This document shows, in pieces, positions 1 through 8,097 of a stretch of 64,000 nt of DNA. How positions within the stretch are numbered: position 1 is the stretch's first letter; every line of letters begins with the position of its first letter. The notes under the pieces are model-generated. The model had not been told where the DNA came from and made no database searches. It saw only the letters and a list, made by a program, of their open reading frames with translations. The position numbers and the translations under genes are program-made. The stretch is from JBCBDX01 sp039822005 (lineage in GTDB: Bacteria > Pseudomonadota > Alphaproteobacteria > Rhizobiales > Rhizobiaceae). Location: contig JBCBMZ010000002.1 of the NCBI GenBank assembly GCA_039822005.1, positions 248,001-312,000 of the forward strand, read 5' to 3'.

Positions 1-1118
1 AAAGTCGCTATCGCGGTGATTTCCTCGCGATATTGCAGATCTTCAAAGCTGTTCAAGACAAAAATCGCAAACAGGGCGGTGGCTAGGCCTCGAGGGCCGA
101 ACCAACCCACTAGAAGCCGCGAACGCGGCTCAACAGTGGTCCCGATCAGCGAAATCCATATGGCGAGCGGGCGTAGGATAAACAAAGACAGCAAAACCAG
201 TACCAAATGGATCCACTGAACATGCTTGAGCATGTCCGGGATCATGACAGCACCGATGAAAAAGAAACTCGCAATCGCGAATACATGGCCGTCATTTTCA
301 ACAAACTCTGCGGCATGGTGGGCACGCTCGCGCGCACCCTCAGCGAAGGCAAAACCCGCCACAAAAACAGCTATGAACGGGTTGCCGCCCAGCTCCTGGG
401 ACAGGACAAAGGTCACCAGAACCGTGGCAAATGTTGCTATGCCCACATAGTGCTGGTCCATATGGTCGGCGTTACTTGTCGCGCGCAATGCAAACCCGAT
501 AACGAAGCCCAACACGGCCCCCACCGCAGCTCCGACACCAATCTGCTGAGAAAGGTAGATCAGAAAGTCTTCACCGACCCGATCCTGCGAGATCGTGCCC
601 GCCGCGAGCCCACCAAAAAACACAAGGAAGGGGAGGGCCAAACCGTCATTAAATCCACCTTCGACCAAAACCATTGTACGGTCGGTCTCCGAGACTGACT
701 TGTTTGAGATAACGGCCTGTCCGAGAACGGCATCGGTGGGTGCGAGGATCGTCGCAAGCAGAAAAAGTTCCCAAAACGGCCAACCTTGCAAAAGCGCCAG
801 CCCGGTAAGCCCTCCGAAAAGGATCATCAGCGGTAGTCCAACCGCGAGCATTCTGAAGAGGTTTAGGCCCGTTTTTTCCACGATCCTACTTTTGGCCATT
901 GAGGCGTCGGCGAAAAGCAACAAGGCCAGCGCTGCCTCGGCACCGTAATAGAGAATATGGCGGTCGCCAATTTTCTCCACGCCAAGAAATTGGGTCGAAA
1001 GCCATCCAAACGCCAAGAAAATCATTGGCATTGTAAGGGGGGTGGATTTCAACCATTTCGAGCAGAGTGCATACAAAATAACGATGGTAGGGAAAAGGAT
1101 GAGAACTTCTTCAAGCAT
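1..1118 (-). CDS. NhaP-type Na+(K+)/H+ antiporter (CPA1), 3' end cut by window edge
   Basis: The reading frame stays open from an ATG at 1118 down to the left edge (about 372 residues), so the C-terminus is missing. It is a very hydrophobic inner-membrane protein with roughly ten predicted membrane segments. Family marks are LAPTDAVLGQAV at about residues 140-151, followed by EGGFNDGLALPF, the counterpart of the ESGxNDG ion-binding segment of CPA1 antiporters, and GWFGPRGLATALFA near the visible end. NhaP proteins exchange cytoplasmic Na+ or K+ for protons. No clear Shine-Dalgarno precedes the start. The neighbours do not say which cation is moved. Confidence 0.85.
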   Translation of the reverse strand, partial: MLEEVLILFPTIVILYALCSKWLKSTPLTMPMIFLAFGWLSTQFLGVEKIGDRHILYYGAEAALALLLFADASMAKSRIVEKTGLNLFRMLAVGLPLMILFGGLTGLALLQGWPFWELFLLATILAPTDAVLGQAVISNKSVSETDRTMVLVEGGFNDGLALPFLVFFGGLAAGTISQDRVGEDFLIYLSQQIGVGAAVGAVLGFVIGFALRATSNADHMDQHYVGIATFATVLVTFVLSQELGGNPFIAVFVAGFAFAEGARERAHHAAEFVENDGHVFAIASFFFIGAVMIPDMLKHVQWIHLVLVLLSLFILRPLAIWISLIGTTVEPRSRLLVGWFGPRGLATALFAIFVLNSFEDLQYREEITAIAT

Positions 1119-1454
1119 CGATTGCTACTCGTTCACTAAAGCATTGTGGCGTCGCGTGTTTTACCCGAGTGAAAGGGAGTGATAATCCGGTTTTATGTTA
1201 GGCTTGTGACTTTTCAAGTGGGCAAGACTGGAATTCTCAACGCCGGCCGCCTGCGTCCAGTTAAAAGCCATGGCGGCTAGGGCGAGGGACGTGAAGGTGC
1301 GGTGGATTAGATTTTTAAATGGCAGTTCGCCTCCGCAGCGCCACTCAAAATATGATGCTGGTGAAAACCGCATAGACCAAGGTTCCCGCCATCGCGAGGC
1401 TCGTCAGAACCAGGAACCACAAGAGCAACTCTATGCCGGACCGGGCAGTTTGTT
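1119..1454. other. intergenic stretch with a degenerate repeat copy
   Basis: No convincing gene is seen. The stretch holds one copy of a roughly 66-bp sequence (1254-1319) that recurs at 2375-2440. On the minus strand both copies read through a similar peptide (FNWTQA here, FDWTRA there), which suggests decayed remnants of a small gene family. Confidence 0.4.
1254..1319 (-). repeat. degenerate direct repeat, copy 1 (partner 2375-2440)
   Basis: Aligned by eye with 2375-2440, about 80% of positions match with one single-base gap. The shared parts include the first seven bases CGTCCAG, AAAAG, and a 3' part reading GGTGGAT followed by AGATTTTT. The minus-strand peptide of this copy contains MAFNWTQA. 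It may be the relic of a small gene. Confidence 0.45.
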
Positions 1455-1736
1455 TCATGTTGCTGCACCTTTGCGTGAAGTTTGTTTGCCAACGCGCGGG
1501 CTCGCCCGGCGCGCTCTTGATGTCTTTGCCGGCTTTGGCTTGGCCGCATCGGGAGATGCGGCAATACGTTTTTCGTTTTCGATCCGGGCGCGGCGAAGCT
1601 TTGCGGTTTTTGCCTCACGAGATTGGGTTTCAGCGTCAATGACGGCGCGCGCTGCGCGGTTGGTAATCTCCGCCTTCGTTTCGGTTCTTGTCTTGCCAGA
1701 CGTGGAGAATTCACGATGAGCGGCGATGCTGGTCAT
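1455..1736 (-). CDS. small basic protein of unknown function
   Basis: This encodes 93 residues from ATG 1736, preceded by AGGATAAG. The protein is strongly charged: an N-terminal half rich in Ala, Glu, Thr and Arg that should form a helix, then a tail rich in Lys, Arg, Ser, Pro and Ala (AAKPKPAKTSRARRASP). There is no signal peptide or membrane segment. I do not recognise a named domain; small basic proteins of this look occur in rhizobial genomes. A longer in-frame start at 1802 would run through the csp terminator, so I reject it. The gene lies directly downstream of cspA in the same direction, past the terminator. A nucleic-acid-associated role is only a guess from the charge. Confidence 0.6.
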   Translation of the reverse strand: MTSIAAHREFSTSGKTRTETKAEITNRAARAVIDAETQSREAKTAKLRRARIENEKRIAASPDAAKPKPAKTSRARRASPRVGKQTSRKGAAT

Positions 1737-1763
1737 GGTCTTATCCTGTGTTGCATGAAAAAT

Positions 1764-1790
1764 AAAAAAAGGCCGGGCGCAAGCCCGACC
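1764..1790 (-). terminator. rho-independent terminator of cspA
   Basis: On the minus strand GGTCGGGC pairs with GCCCGGCC across the loop TTGC (1771-1790), and a T-run follows (A-run 1764-1770 on the plus strand). It lies 61 bases after the cspA stop codon. Confidence 0.85.
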
Positions 1791-1851
1791 TCTCCTCTTC
1801 ATCTCGACGAGTGCTGCCAGTACATCCGTGGTCAGCTCTCGGAAATGAATG

Positions 1852-2061
1852 CTACGAGGCCTGCAGGTTTTCAGCGGCGCTTTTGCCCGATTTGGGGTCG
1901 CGAACCACGTCGAAGTTCAGCTTTTGACCCTCGGCGATGGTTTGCATGCCCGAACGCTCAACAGCGGAGATATGGACGAAGACGTCTTGGTTGCCGTCGT
2001 CTGGTGCGATAAAGCCGAAGCCTTTTGTGGAGTTGAAGAACTTAACTGTTCCGGTTGTCAT
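1852..2061 (-). CDS. cspA: cold-shock protein, CspA family
   Basis: The 69-residue protein is a single cold-shock domain, the usual full length. The RNP1 motif KGFGFIAPDD (residues 13-22) and the RNP2 motif DVFVHISAV (26-34) carry the aromatic residues that stack on single-stranded RNA or DNA. Such proteins act as RNA chaperones in the cytoplasm, after cold shock or in stationary phase depending on the paralogue. A good GAAAGGA ribosome site lies 9 bases before the ATG. The message ends at the hairpin at 1771-1790. Alphaproteobacteria carry several csp paralogues, and the symbol only marks the family. Confidence 0.95.
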   Translation of the reverse strand: MTTGTVKFFNSTKGFGFIAPDDGNQDVFVHISAVERSGMQTIAEGQKLNFDVVRDPKSGKSAAENLQAS

Positions 2062-2467
2062 GACAAATTCCTTTCAAAAAGTCACATAAGTAGGCGGCCT
2101 CGCAACATGCGGGCAGCCGGTTCAGATCGATTTGAGAGAGGAAGATCGCCATGGCACCAAAAGCGCCGTATCAAAGTTCGACAAGCAATATCGATAATGT
2201 CCAAAGTGGGCATTGATCATGTCCAAAACAAGGCCTCTTCGCAAATAAGCACGAAAAAAGACTTTCCCCGCCCTGATCGGATCGATGCTGACAGCCTTCC
2301 TGCTCACACGATAAAGTGCTCAAAAGAGTGGCGACGACACCCAAAAGCGCCACCCGGTTGATCTCAATTGCCCTCGTCCAGTCAAAAGCTATGCAGGCTA
2401 CGGTGGGGGAGGTTTGGTGGGCGGTGGATAGATTTTTTAAAAAACCCGCACGGCGCAGTGGCAAAAG
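2062..2467. other. csp leader and degenerate repeat copy, no clear gene
   Basis: The part next to cspA should hold its promoter and 5' leader. The rest contains repeat copy 2 (2375-2440). A minus-strand frame at 2171-2464 includes FDWTRAIEINRVALLGVV, resembling the start of a small membrane protein found in rhizobia as far as I can recall, but it has no proper start or ribosome site and its tail is not protein-like. Confidence 0.4.
2375..2440 (-). repeat. degenerate direct repeat, copy 2 (partner 1254-1319)
   Basis: Second copy of the roughly 66-bp sequence described for 1254-1319. On the minus strand it reads CIAFDWTRAIEINR into the flanking sequence, and the reading continues further than in copy 1. 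Confidence 0.45.
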
Positions 2468-2899
2468 TCAGTCAGCAACGCCACATGAGCGATCATCACG
2501 GCTGTCCATGCTCGCGTCAAAACCCTCGCTTTTCACCTCGATATATTCGGGCACGCCGTCAGGATGGCGATTGGAAGCGGCAGCGACCTTTCTTCGGTCA
2601 TCACCGCCCCGATTGGCCGTCAAACCATCATCGAGAGCAACGCTTGAATGGTCGTCCGGGTTGATTGTCGAAACCTCCACCGAGCCGACACGGGAAAATT
2701 CGGAGGAATTGATCGTTGATGTGTCGTTGCGGTCGACCCCGGAATTGTTGCGCGAACTAGCCGACGATGAGCTGTTCAAATCCATTGAGGGCGCATCTCG
2801 CGAGCCCAGCGTCGCTGTATCCATCGATGAAAGATCATTGGAGCCAAGGTTCGATGTCTCATCGAAACCCATGGATGAATTTTCCCGGTCGCTGCTCAT
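2468..2899 (-). CDS. Ser/Asp/Asn-rich low-complexity protein, unknown
   Basis: This encodes 143 residues from ATG 2899, chosen because GAGAGACGACAAG precedes it. An in-frame ATG at 2914 lacks such a site. The sequence is almost entirely Ser, Asp, Asn, Thr and Gly, with recurring SSMD, PSMD and STIN units (for example DLSSMDTATLGS and TSTINSSEF). It has no signal peptide and no hydrophobic segment, so it should be soluble and disordered. I know no family for it. The opposite strand is also open, so coding status rests on start context and composition. It is divergent from the broken hydrolase gene at 3078. Confidence 0.4.
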   Translation of the reverse strand: MSSDRENSSMGFDETSNLGSNDLSSMDTATLGSRDAPSMDLNSSSSASSRNNSGVDRNDTSTINSSEFSRVGSVEVSTINPDDHSSVALDDGLTANRGGDDRRKVAAASNRHPDGVPEYIEVKSEGFDASMDSRDDRSCGVAD

Positions 2900-3077
2900 C
2901 TTGTCGTCTCTCATTGCTGTACGTGAAAACAAGCACAACATACCGCTTTGACAGAAGTGTGGCTTGGTGGTGGGAAGTAATCGACCGTCAGCGAACGATA
3001 CTATTCTTGGAAATATTACCCCTTGTAAATCGCGCAAAGACGAAGGCAAACTCGGTCTGGCCAAAGCGGGCGACAAG

Positions 3078-3485
3078 ATGAGTTCAGCAGAAATAGATGG
3101 TTTCTCAAAAGCGTTTACCGTCAATCACGGTGAATGCGCGCTGCAAATATATGCGCGCGGAACGGGCGATAAATGCGTTGTCGTGACGCACGAACTGCCG
3201 GGCATGACCGATAGTTTTATCGAATTTTGCCGGAAACTCGCAGACGCAGGCTTCAAGGTCTACATGCCGCTTCTGTTCAAAGAACCAGGCACGGAAATGG
3301 GGAAAGCGGCATCGGCCTTTTTTTGCCTTAGTGGTGAGTTTCGCCGACTTTTTTCCACCAAGTCGCCAGACACAGACCGGCCGATCACCCAGTTGCTCGC
3401 TGAAATGCTTGAAAAGGGCGAAGCGCAAAACCTCAACGCCAAAATGGCAGCCAGGCCTTATACGCGTCCTCGTGGCCAGGTTTGA
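3078..3485 (+). pseudogene. dienelactone hydrolase family, truncated
   Basis: From ATG 3078 about 114 residues resemble the N-terminal part of dienelactone-hydrolase-type alpha/beta hydrolases: VVVTHELPGMTD (first strand and oxyanion region), then GFKVYMPLLF and a helical segment ending at PITQLLAEML. In intact members a nucleophile elbow (Gly-x-Cys-x-Gly) follows directly. Here the homology stops near 3425 and the frame runs antisense through a fragment of another gene before a stop at 3483-3485. The protein lacks nucleophile, Asp and His and should be inactive. Confidence 0.65.
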
Positions 3486-3522
3486 CACTTTGCCGGACAA
3501 CAATTGTGACTGTATCGCTCAT
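3433..3522 (-). pseudogene. antibiotic biosynthesis monooxygenase (ABM) family, 5' fragment
   Basis: From ATG 3522 (AGGA 10 bases upstream) the minus strand reads MSDTVTIVVRQSVKPGHEDA followed by YKAWLPFWR and a stop, 29 codons in all. This matches the first strand and helix of ABM-domain proteins, which are normally around 100 residues or more. The rest is absent, because the sequence beyond is the convergent hydrolase fragment. Both genes lost their 3' ends at the same point. Confidence 0.55.
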
Positions 3523-3709
3523 CTCGCTGGTTCCTATGGTTTGGTTAGGAGACAATACTTCGTTATGCGGTATTTCTGCCAATCTTCGCACCAAACACAA
3601 TCAGATCATCCAAGTGCCACATTTGCAAAATCGAGTTGTTAATTCCCATTTCCAGAGGACGGTAAAGCTCGTGAAATGCGACAAACGTGGCCGTCGCTCA
3701 TCATAAGGT

Positions 3710-4123
3710 CTAGTTGACGAAAACAGTCTCGCTAGGCCCATCAGAGTCGACAATGTTGATGCAGACTTCGGGGCCAGCACAACTGTCGCCATGAACTTCA
3801 CCAGCCTTGATGTAAGCATAGGCTTCCTGGCCATGCACTTCTTCATTGCCATCCGCGTCAAAATGGATCCAACGCCCTTGGACAGACAGGCCCCAATAGT
3901 CGTTTGGATGGGTGTGCAAGGGAATAACTGCGCCGGGTTGCAGTCGATAGGCAAAAATTGCGGTACTGTCCTCAATTTTACCCCAGAGGATCGCAAACTC
4001 CGCGCCCTCAACGCCAGCTGGCTGCCACGTGACATCGTCAAAGTTGAAGATGTGCCCGTCTTCGGCTTGAGCGAGTGTGCTTACGACAGAGATAGCGGCA
4101 GCGATTACAAGTGATTTCAGCAT
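3710..4123 (-). CDS. exported small cupin-domain protein
   Basis: The 137-residue protein starts at ATG 4123 with TAGGAG upstream. Residues 1-20 (LKSLVIAAAISVVSTLAQA) form a signal peptide, so it is periplasmic. The rest is a single cupin fold: PLHTHPNDYWGLSVQG contains the first metal-binding cluster and GEVHGDSC the second, weaker one. Cupins of this size bind a metal and act as small enzymes or ligand binders; the substrate cannot be read from the sequence. It is divergent from a LysR regulator, with a perfect 12-bp palindrome between them. Confidence 0.7.
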   Translation of the reverse strand: MLKSLVIAAAISVVSTLAQAEDGHIFNFDDVTWQPAGVEGAEFAILWGKIEDSTAIFAYRLQPGAVIPLHTHPNDYWGLSVQGRWIHFDADGNEEVHGQEAYAYIKAGEVHGDSCAGPEVCINIVDSDGPSETVFVN

Positions 4124-4175
4124 GATGGTTTTGCTCCTAAGAATTTCGGATTGCTGCATTCTTTGAAGTTGTATA

Positions 4176-4187
4176 CTGAAGCTTCAG
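4176..4187. promoter_or_regulatory. palindrome between cupin gene and LysR gene
   Basis: CTGAAGCTTCAG is a perfect 12-bp palindrome in the 88-bp divergent intergenic region. It lies inside a longer imperfect symmetry (ATTCTTTGAAG at 4159-4169 against CTTCAGAAT at 4183-4191). The site is well placed for the LysR protein of 4212-5123 to control the cupin gene and itself. Confidence 0.45.
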
Positions 4188-4211
4188 AATGAAGCAAAAT
4201 GAATTGCGCTC

Positions 4212-5123
4212 ATGGTAGATTTAAGTAAATCCGAACTCAGACGATTAGACCTAACCTTGCTCTTGGTGTTCCTTGGCTTGCTAAAACATCGGAAGGCCTT
4301 GGATGTGGCGCGAGAGTTGGGCCTGACACAGTCTGCGATTAGCCAAGCTTTGAAGCGGCTGCGTGAAGTTTTTGGAGATGACTTGTTCCTTCGACGTCCA
4401 CACGGCATGGAACCAACAGCCACCGCACTTGCGCTAGAGGCTCCGATCGCTAATGCGGTGGAAACCCTGCGAAGGGCACTCGGAGTTGCACGCGTCTTCG
4501 ATCCGATGACGGCCTCAGGGACAGTTCGATTAGCCGCCATGCACACAGAACAAGCTGTGCTCATCCCGTCCTTTTCGGCGCGGCTTCGTGAAAAGGCCCC
4601 CGGCCTCGACCTTTCCGTGGTTCCGCGCGGACGCCATGAGGCGATGCAGGCGCTGCAAGATGGCGAGGTGGACTTAGCGCTTGGGTTTTTCCGTGACGTG
4701 CCGAAGACATGCCTGAGCGAGGTTCTATACGAGGATAGTTACCTCGTTGCTGCAAACCCCGAATTCCTAAACAACGAAATGTCCCTTGATCTAGACACCT
4801 ATTGTAAGATGGACCACATCCTCACATCGCCGAGCGCTCAGCTTCACGGTGTCGTGGACCTTCACCTCGAAAAAATTGGCCGTGAACGCAGGGTCGTTTT
4901 AGCACTGCCCGCCTTTTTGCCCGCGCTTGCAGCCGCAGCCACATCGAATGCATTGGTGACGCTGCCCGCCCGCGTAGCCCACACCTTTGCTGACCACTTT
5001 GGCCTGGCGACGCAAAAGCCACCTTTGGACCTGCCCTCTTTCCCTGTTTCGGTCGTCTGGCACCGTCGCAACGACACTGATCCACAAACACAGTGGATCA
5101 AATCACAAATCAATTCTCTCTGA
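4212..5123 (+). CDS. LysR-family transcriptional regulator
   Basis: The 303-residue protein has the standard LTTR layout. A winged helix-turn-helix covers residues 8-66 (RELGLTQSAISQALKRLRE is the recognition region), then come a linker helix and a periplasmic-binding-protein-like effector domain from about 95. The N-terminus (LDLTLLLVFLGLLKHRKAL) and the DLFLRRPHGMEPT segment resemble the NodD/LeuO branch. It probably senses a small organic molecule. Its divergent neighbour, the exported cupin, is the likely target, but nothing in the sequence identifies the inducer. Confidence 0.85.
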   Translation: MVDLSKSELRRLDLTLLLVFLGLLKHRKALDVARELGLTQSAISQALKRLREVFGDDLFLRRPHGMEPTATALALEAPIANAVETLRRALGVARVFDPMTASGTVRLAAMHTEQAVLIPSFSARLREKAPGLDLSVVPRGRHEAMQALQDGEVDLALGFFRDVPKTCLSEVLYEDSYLVAANPEFLNNEMSLDLDTYCKMDHILTSPSAQLHGVVDLHLEKIGRERRVVLALPAFLPALAAAATSNALVTLPARVAHTFADHFGLATQKPPLDLPSFPVSVVWHRRNDTDPQTQWIKSQINSL

Positions 5124-5446
5124 GCATCGCATACGAGACCAAGAGCAGCCAATCCTTCGCTGGGCAATACAACTCGCTCGATTCTTCATTGTCAGCAACG
5201 CGGACTTTTCGACCAAGACACGATTTGACACCAATTCTCAAATGGGCGGAAAGCCGACGTTGGCTAACAGTCGAAAAAGAGCAGGATGCGACGGAAAAAT
5301 CTCACTCAAAGCGCGAAACCAGCTCAACGCCATAACAACCCCAATATTTGCAGATCGTATTTGCTTTGCTGTCTCTTACTTTAGATGGAAAAACATGGCG
5401 TTTGAACATCTCCATTTGATCTGTGTATCCGCGTAAGTGGGTGCGA
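5124..5446. other. intergenic, no feature recognised
   Basis: About 320 bases between the convergent LysR gene and the end of the catabolic operon. The short open frames lack ribosome sites and protein-like composition. No clear hairpin with a T-run was found for either gene. Confidence 0.4.
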
Positions 5447-6229
5447 TCATACGCCTGGGTTGTCATCCACCGTTCCAGCGACAAACTGGTCGAGGTCGAT
5501 AATCGCGCCTGTCATCATGGACGCATCGGGTGAGTTGAGAAACGAGATCAGCCCCGCCGGATCTTCCGGCATCAGCAGGCGGCCGAACGGTTGTTTAGCT
5601 CCGATTTCTTCACGCCAATTTTCCGGCAGACTGTGTACTTTGGTCTGCACTTCCTGTTCGGCAGGTGTCCATGTCCAACCAAGGTTGATGCCAAAGACGC
5701 GCACACCATCCCATTTGACGGCATTGGCCGTACCGCGCGTCAATGTGGCCAGGGCCGCCTTTGACGCAGAATAAGCCAGCAGGAATGGTGGGCCGCCATA
5801 GGCGAGCATGGAACAGATGTTGACGATCGTCGCACCCTTCGCCATGCGCGGGATGACCGTTTGCATCATGAAGAACGCAGCACGCACATTGAGCGCAAAG
5901 ATGAAATCAAATGTCTCCGGCGTTGTATCCGCAATTCCGCCGCGCGCGGTGGTGCCTGCTGCATTGACCAGCGAGTGGACCGTTCCCAGTTCATCAAGTG
6001 CATTTGGGAGATCGGTTTGCAAGGCGGTTATGCTGGTCAGATCGAGCACCAGCGGGTGTACTTTGGCACCCTTTGCTTTCAGGTTGTCAGCAACTGCCTG
6101 CAGCTTGTCGGCTTGCCGGTCGATCAGCAGGAAGTTTTTCGTTCCATCGGCCTGCAGGCGAATTGCCGCCGCCTCACCAATGCCTTGCGCCGCGCCCGTG
6201 ATAACCGCTGATCTTTGTTCCGTAGCCAT
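5447..6229 (-). CDS. short-chain dehydrogenase/reductase
   Basis: The 260-residue protein is a classical SDR. It has the cofactor loop TGAAQGIG at residues 10-17, the NAAG motif near 88-91, a Ser in ICSML and the catalytic YSASK. ATG 6229 is chosen over 6244 because GGAGGGGGAACTG precedes it. It is the last gene of the minus-strand sugar operon, 28 bp after the lactonase gene. It likely oxidises a sugar or sugar-acid hydroxyl with NAD(P)+, as SDRs beside SMP-30 lactonases do. Whether it makes the lactone or oxidises C3 of the acid cannot be decided here. Confidence 0.85.
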   Translation of the reverse strand: MATEQRSAVITGAAQGIGEAAAIRLQADGTKNFLLIDRQADKLQAVADNLKAKGAKVHPLVLDLTSITALQTDLPNALDELGTVHSLVNAAGTTARGGIADTTPETFDFIFALNVRAAFFMMQTVIPRMAKGATIVNICSMLAYGGPPFLLAYSASKAALATLTRGTANAVKWDGVRVFGINLGWTWTPAEQEVQTKVHSLPENWREEIGAKQPFGRLLMPEDPAGLISFLNSPDASMMTGAIIDLDQFVAGTVDDNPGV

Positions 6230-6257
6230 CAGTTCCCCCTCCATTTGATTGTTGCTC

Positions 6258-7133
6258 TTAACCTGCGTACCGTCGTTCAGGCCGTCCTTTTACGCCGAGA
6301 CCTGTTACCGCAAAAAGTGACCCGCGCAGCGGACCGTCTCCGGGATATTTAGGGAGAGGCGGTTCAGCCATGGACGTCACATAGAGCGTATCCAAATCAG
6401 GACCGCCAAACGCAACGCTTGTCACTTTTACCACCGGCATTTCGATCACACGATCGATACGGCCATCGGGCGCGTATCGAAAGATGCGGCCGTCAAACAC
6501 TGTTGCCGACCAGACATAACCTTCGGCATCCACCGTTGCGCCGTCAGGTGCGCCGCCGCGTGATCCATCGACCTCGACGAATGTCCGCTTGTTGGTGGCG
6601 GCACCGGTCCCGACATCGTAGTCATAGGCGCTGATGGAGCCGGTAAAGCTGTCGGCAAAATAAAGTGTCTTTCCATCCGGCGCCCAGCACTGACCGTTTG
6701 AGCAGATAATATTCTCGTCGAGTTTTCTCACGGTGCCATCGACATCCAGCGCCCACAGTGCTCCCGTCGGATTGCTCTCGCCAGTGTCCATCGAGCCCGC
6801 CAGGAAGCGGCCGACCGGATCAACTTTGCCGTCGTTCAGGCGGTTCGTGGCCAGGCCCGGTTCGGGATCGACAATGTGCTGCAACTCACCACTGTCCATA
6901 TCAAGCCGGTGGAAGCCATCGCGCAAGGCCACGATGGTCGTGTTGTTTTTGGCAAGTGCCATAGCACCGATTTCAGACGGTACCGTCCATGCCCGCATCT
7001 CGCCACCGTCGGCTGTGCAACGGAACACACGCTTGCCCAAGCTGTCGATGAAATAAAGGCGTTCGGCTTCAGGGTCCCACAAAGGACCTTCGCCCAGAAG
7101 CGGTTTTACATCCGCGATCACATTGATCTTCAT
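6258..7133 (-). CDS. SMP-30/gluconolactonase family lactonase
   Basis: The 291-residue protein is a full-length six-bladed SMP-30 propeller. The first metal ligand lies in LLGEGPLWDP (Glu at about 15), the active-site Asn segment is ATNRLNDGKVDPVGRF (95-110), and SNGQCWAPDGKTLYFADS (about 144-161) carries further ligand residues. These enzymes hydrolyse sugar-1,4- or 1,5-lactones to aldonic acids using a divalent metal. The gene lies 16 bp after the BKACE gene and 28 bp before the SDR gene, so the lactone is presumably made by one of the dehydrogenases of this locus. Confidence 0.85.
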   Translation of the reverse strand: MKINVIADVKPLLGEGPLWDPEAERLYFIDSLGKRVFRCTADGGEMRAWTVPSEIGAMALAKNNTTIVALRDGFHRLDMDSGELQHIVDPEPGLATNRLNDGKVDPVGRFLAGSMDTGESNPTGALWALDVDGTVRKLDENIICSNGQCWAPDGKTLYFADSFTGSISAYDYDVGTGAATNKRTFVEVDGSRGGAPDGATVDAEGYVWSATVFDGRIFRYAPDGRIDRVIEMPVVKVTSVAFGGPDLDTLYVTSMAEPPLPKYPGDGPLRGSLFAVTGLGVKGRPERRYAG

Positions 7134-7149
7134 CGCGCGTTATCCTCCC

Positions 7150-8082
7150 CTAGAAGGCGACCTTGTCGCCGCCCTTCAGGCCAAGCGTCTCACGCGCATC
7201 GTCGGGTGAGGCAATATCGAGTGACATGCCCGCAAGCATTTCCCTGACGAGAGTGACCTGCTCAGCGCTGGATTTGGCAAGCTTGCCCGGCCCGACCCAC
7301 AAAGAATCTTCAAGCCCGACGCGGATGTTGCCCCCCATTGAGGCAGACATGGCACCGATGCGCATTTGCGCGGCCCCCGCACCAAGCACGGACCAAGCAA
7401 AATTGTCACCCAACAGTCGGTCAGCGGTGCGCTTCATCATCATCACATCTTCGGGGTGATTGCCGATACCGCCAAGCAAGCCGAATACAGATTGGACAAA
7501 CAGCGGTCCACTTATGAGGCCACGATCAACCATGTGCTTGAGCGAATAAAGGTGACCTATGTCGTAGCACTCAAATTCAAAGCGCGTGCCGTTTCCACCC
7601 GCCTCGTCGAGTACATATTCAATGTCCTTGAATGTGTTGCGGAAGACGAGATCACGGGAATTTTCCAGATGGTCGTTTTCCCACTGATGTTCCATGTCAG
7701 CGTAGCGGTCCTTCATAGGGTAAAGGCCGAAATTCATGGATCCCATGTTCAGTGATGCCAGCTCTGGTTGAAAGTGCGTTGCCGGTCCGGCGCGCTCTTC
7801 GACCTTCATGAAGGGGCTACCGCCTGTTGTGACATTGATCACGGCACCGCTCTCACGTTTCAGACGTGGTAGGATTTTTTCAAAGGCTTCAATCGACTGG
7901 TCCGGCTGGCCGGTTTCGGGTAAACGCGCATGAACATGCAATATGGCAGCGCCCGCTTTGGCGGAACGTACACCCTCTTCAATAATTTCGTCAGGCGTCA
8001 CCGGAAGATACGGCGACATGGACGGCGTATGAATCGCCCCCGTCAATGCACAGGTGATGATAACTTTTCTGCGGCCTGCCAT
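7150..8082 (-). CDS. beta-keto acid cleavage enzyme (BKACE, DUF849)
   Basis: The 310-residue protein is a DUF849 TIM barrel. ILHVHARLPETG carries the two zinc-binding histidines (about residues 49 and 51), and NIRVGLEDSLW carries the third ligand Glu. The family condenses a beta-keto acid with acetyl-CoA and cleaves it to acetoacetate and a shorter acyl-CoA; known substrates include 3-keto-5-aminohexanoate, dehydrocarnitine and 2-deoxy-3-ketoribonate. It lies 15 bp from the oxidoreductase gene upstream, which could make the keto acid, and is followed by the lactonase. This argues for a sugar-acid substrate rather than lysine or carnitine. Confidence 0.85.
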   Translation of the reverse strand: MAGRRKVIITCALTGAIHTPSMSPYLPVTPDEIIEEGVRSAKAGAAILHVHARLPETGQPDQSIEAFEKILPRLKRESGAVINVTTGGSPFMKVEERAGPATHFQPELASLNMGSMNFGLYPMKDRYADMEHQWENDHLENSRDLVFRNTFKDIEYVLDEAGGNGTRFEFECYDIGHLYSLKHMVDRGLISGPLFVQSVFGLLGGIGNHPEDVMMMKRTADRLLGDNFAWSVLGAGAAQMRIGAMSASMGGNIRVGLEDSLWVGPGKLAKSSAEQVTLVREMLAGMSLDIASPDDARETLGLKGGDKVAF

Positions 8083-8097
8083 TAGGTGGTCGTCCTC

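Noticed and set aside
2316..2951. A 211-codon plus-strand frame over the Ser/Asp-rich region
   Set aside because: It is the complement of the minus-strand Ser/Asp gene and repeat copy 2, has no ribosome site and no recognisable domain.
5302..5484. A 60-codon minus-strand frame in the gap after the SDR gene
   Set aside because: No ribosome site, odd composition, and it overlaps the end of the SDR gene.
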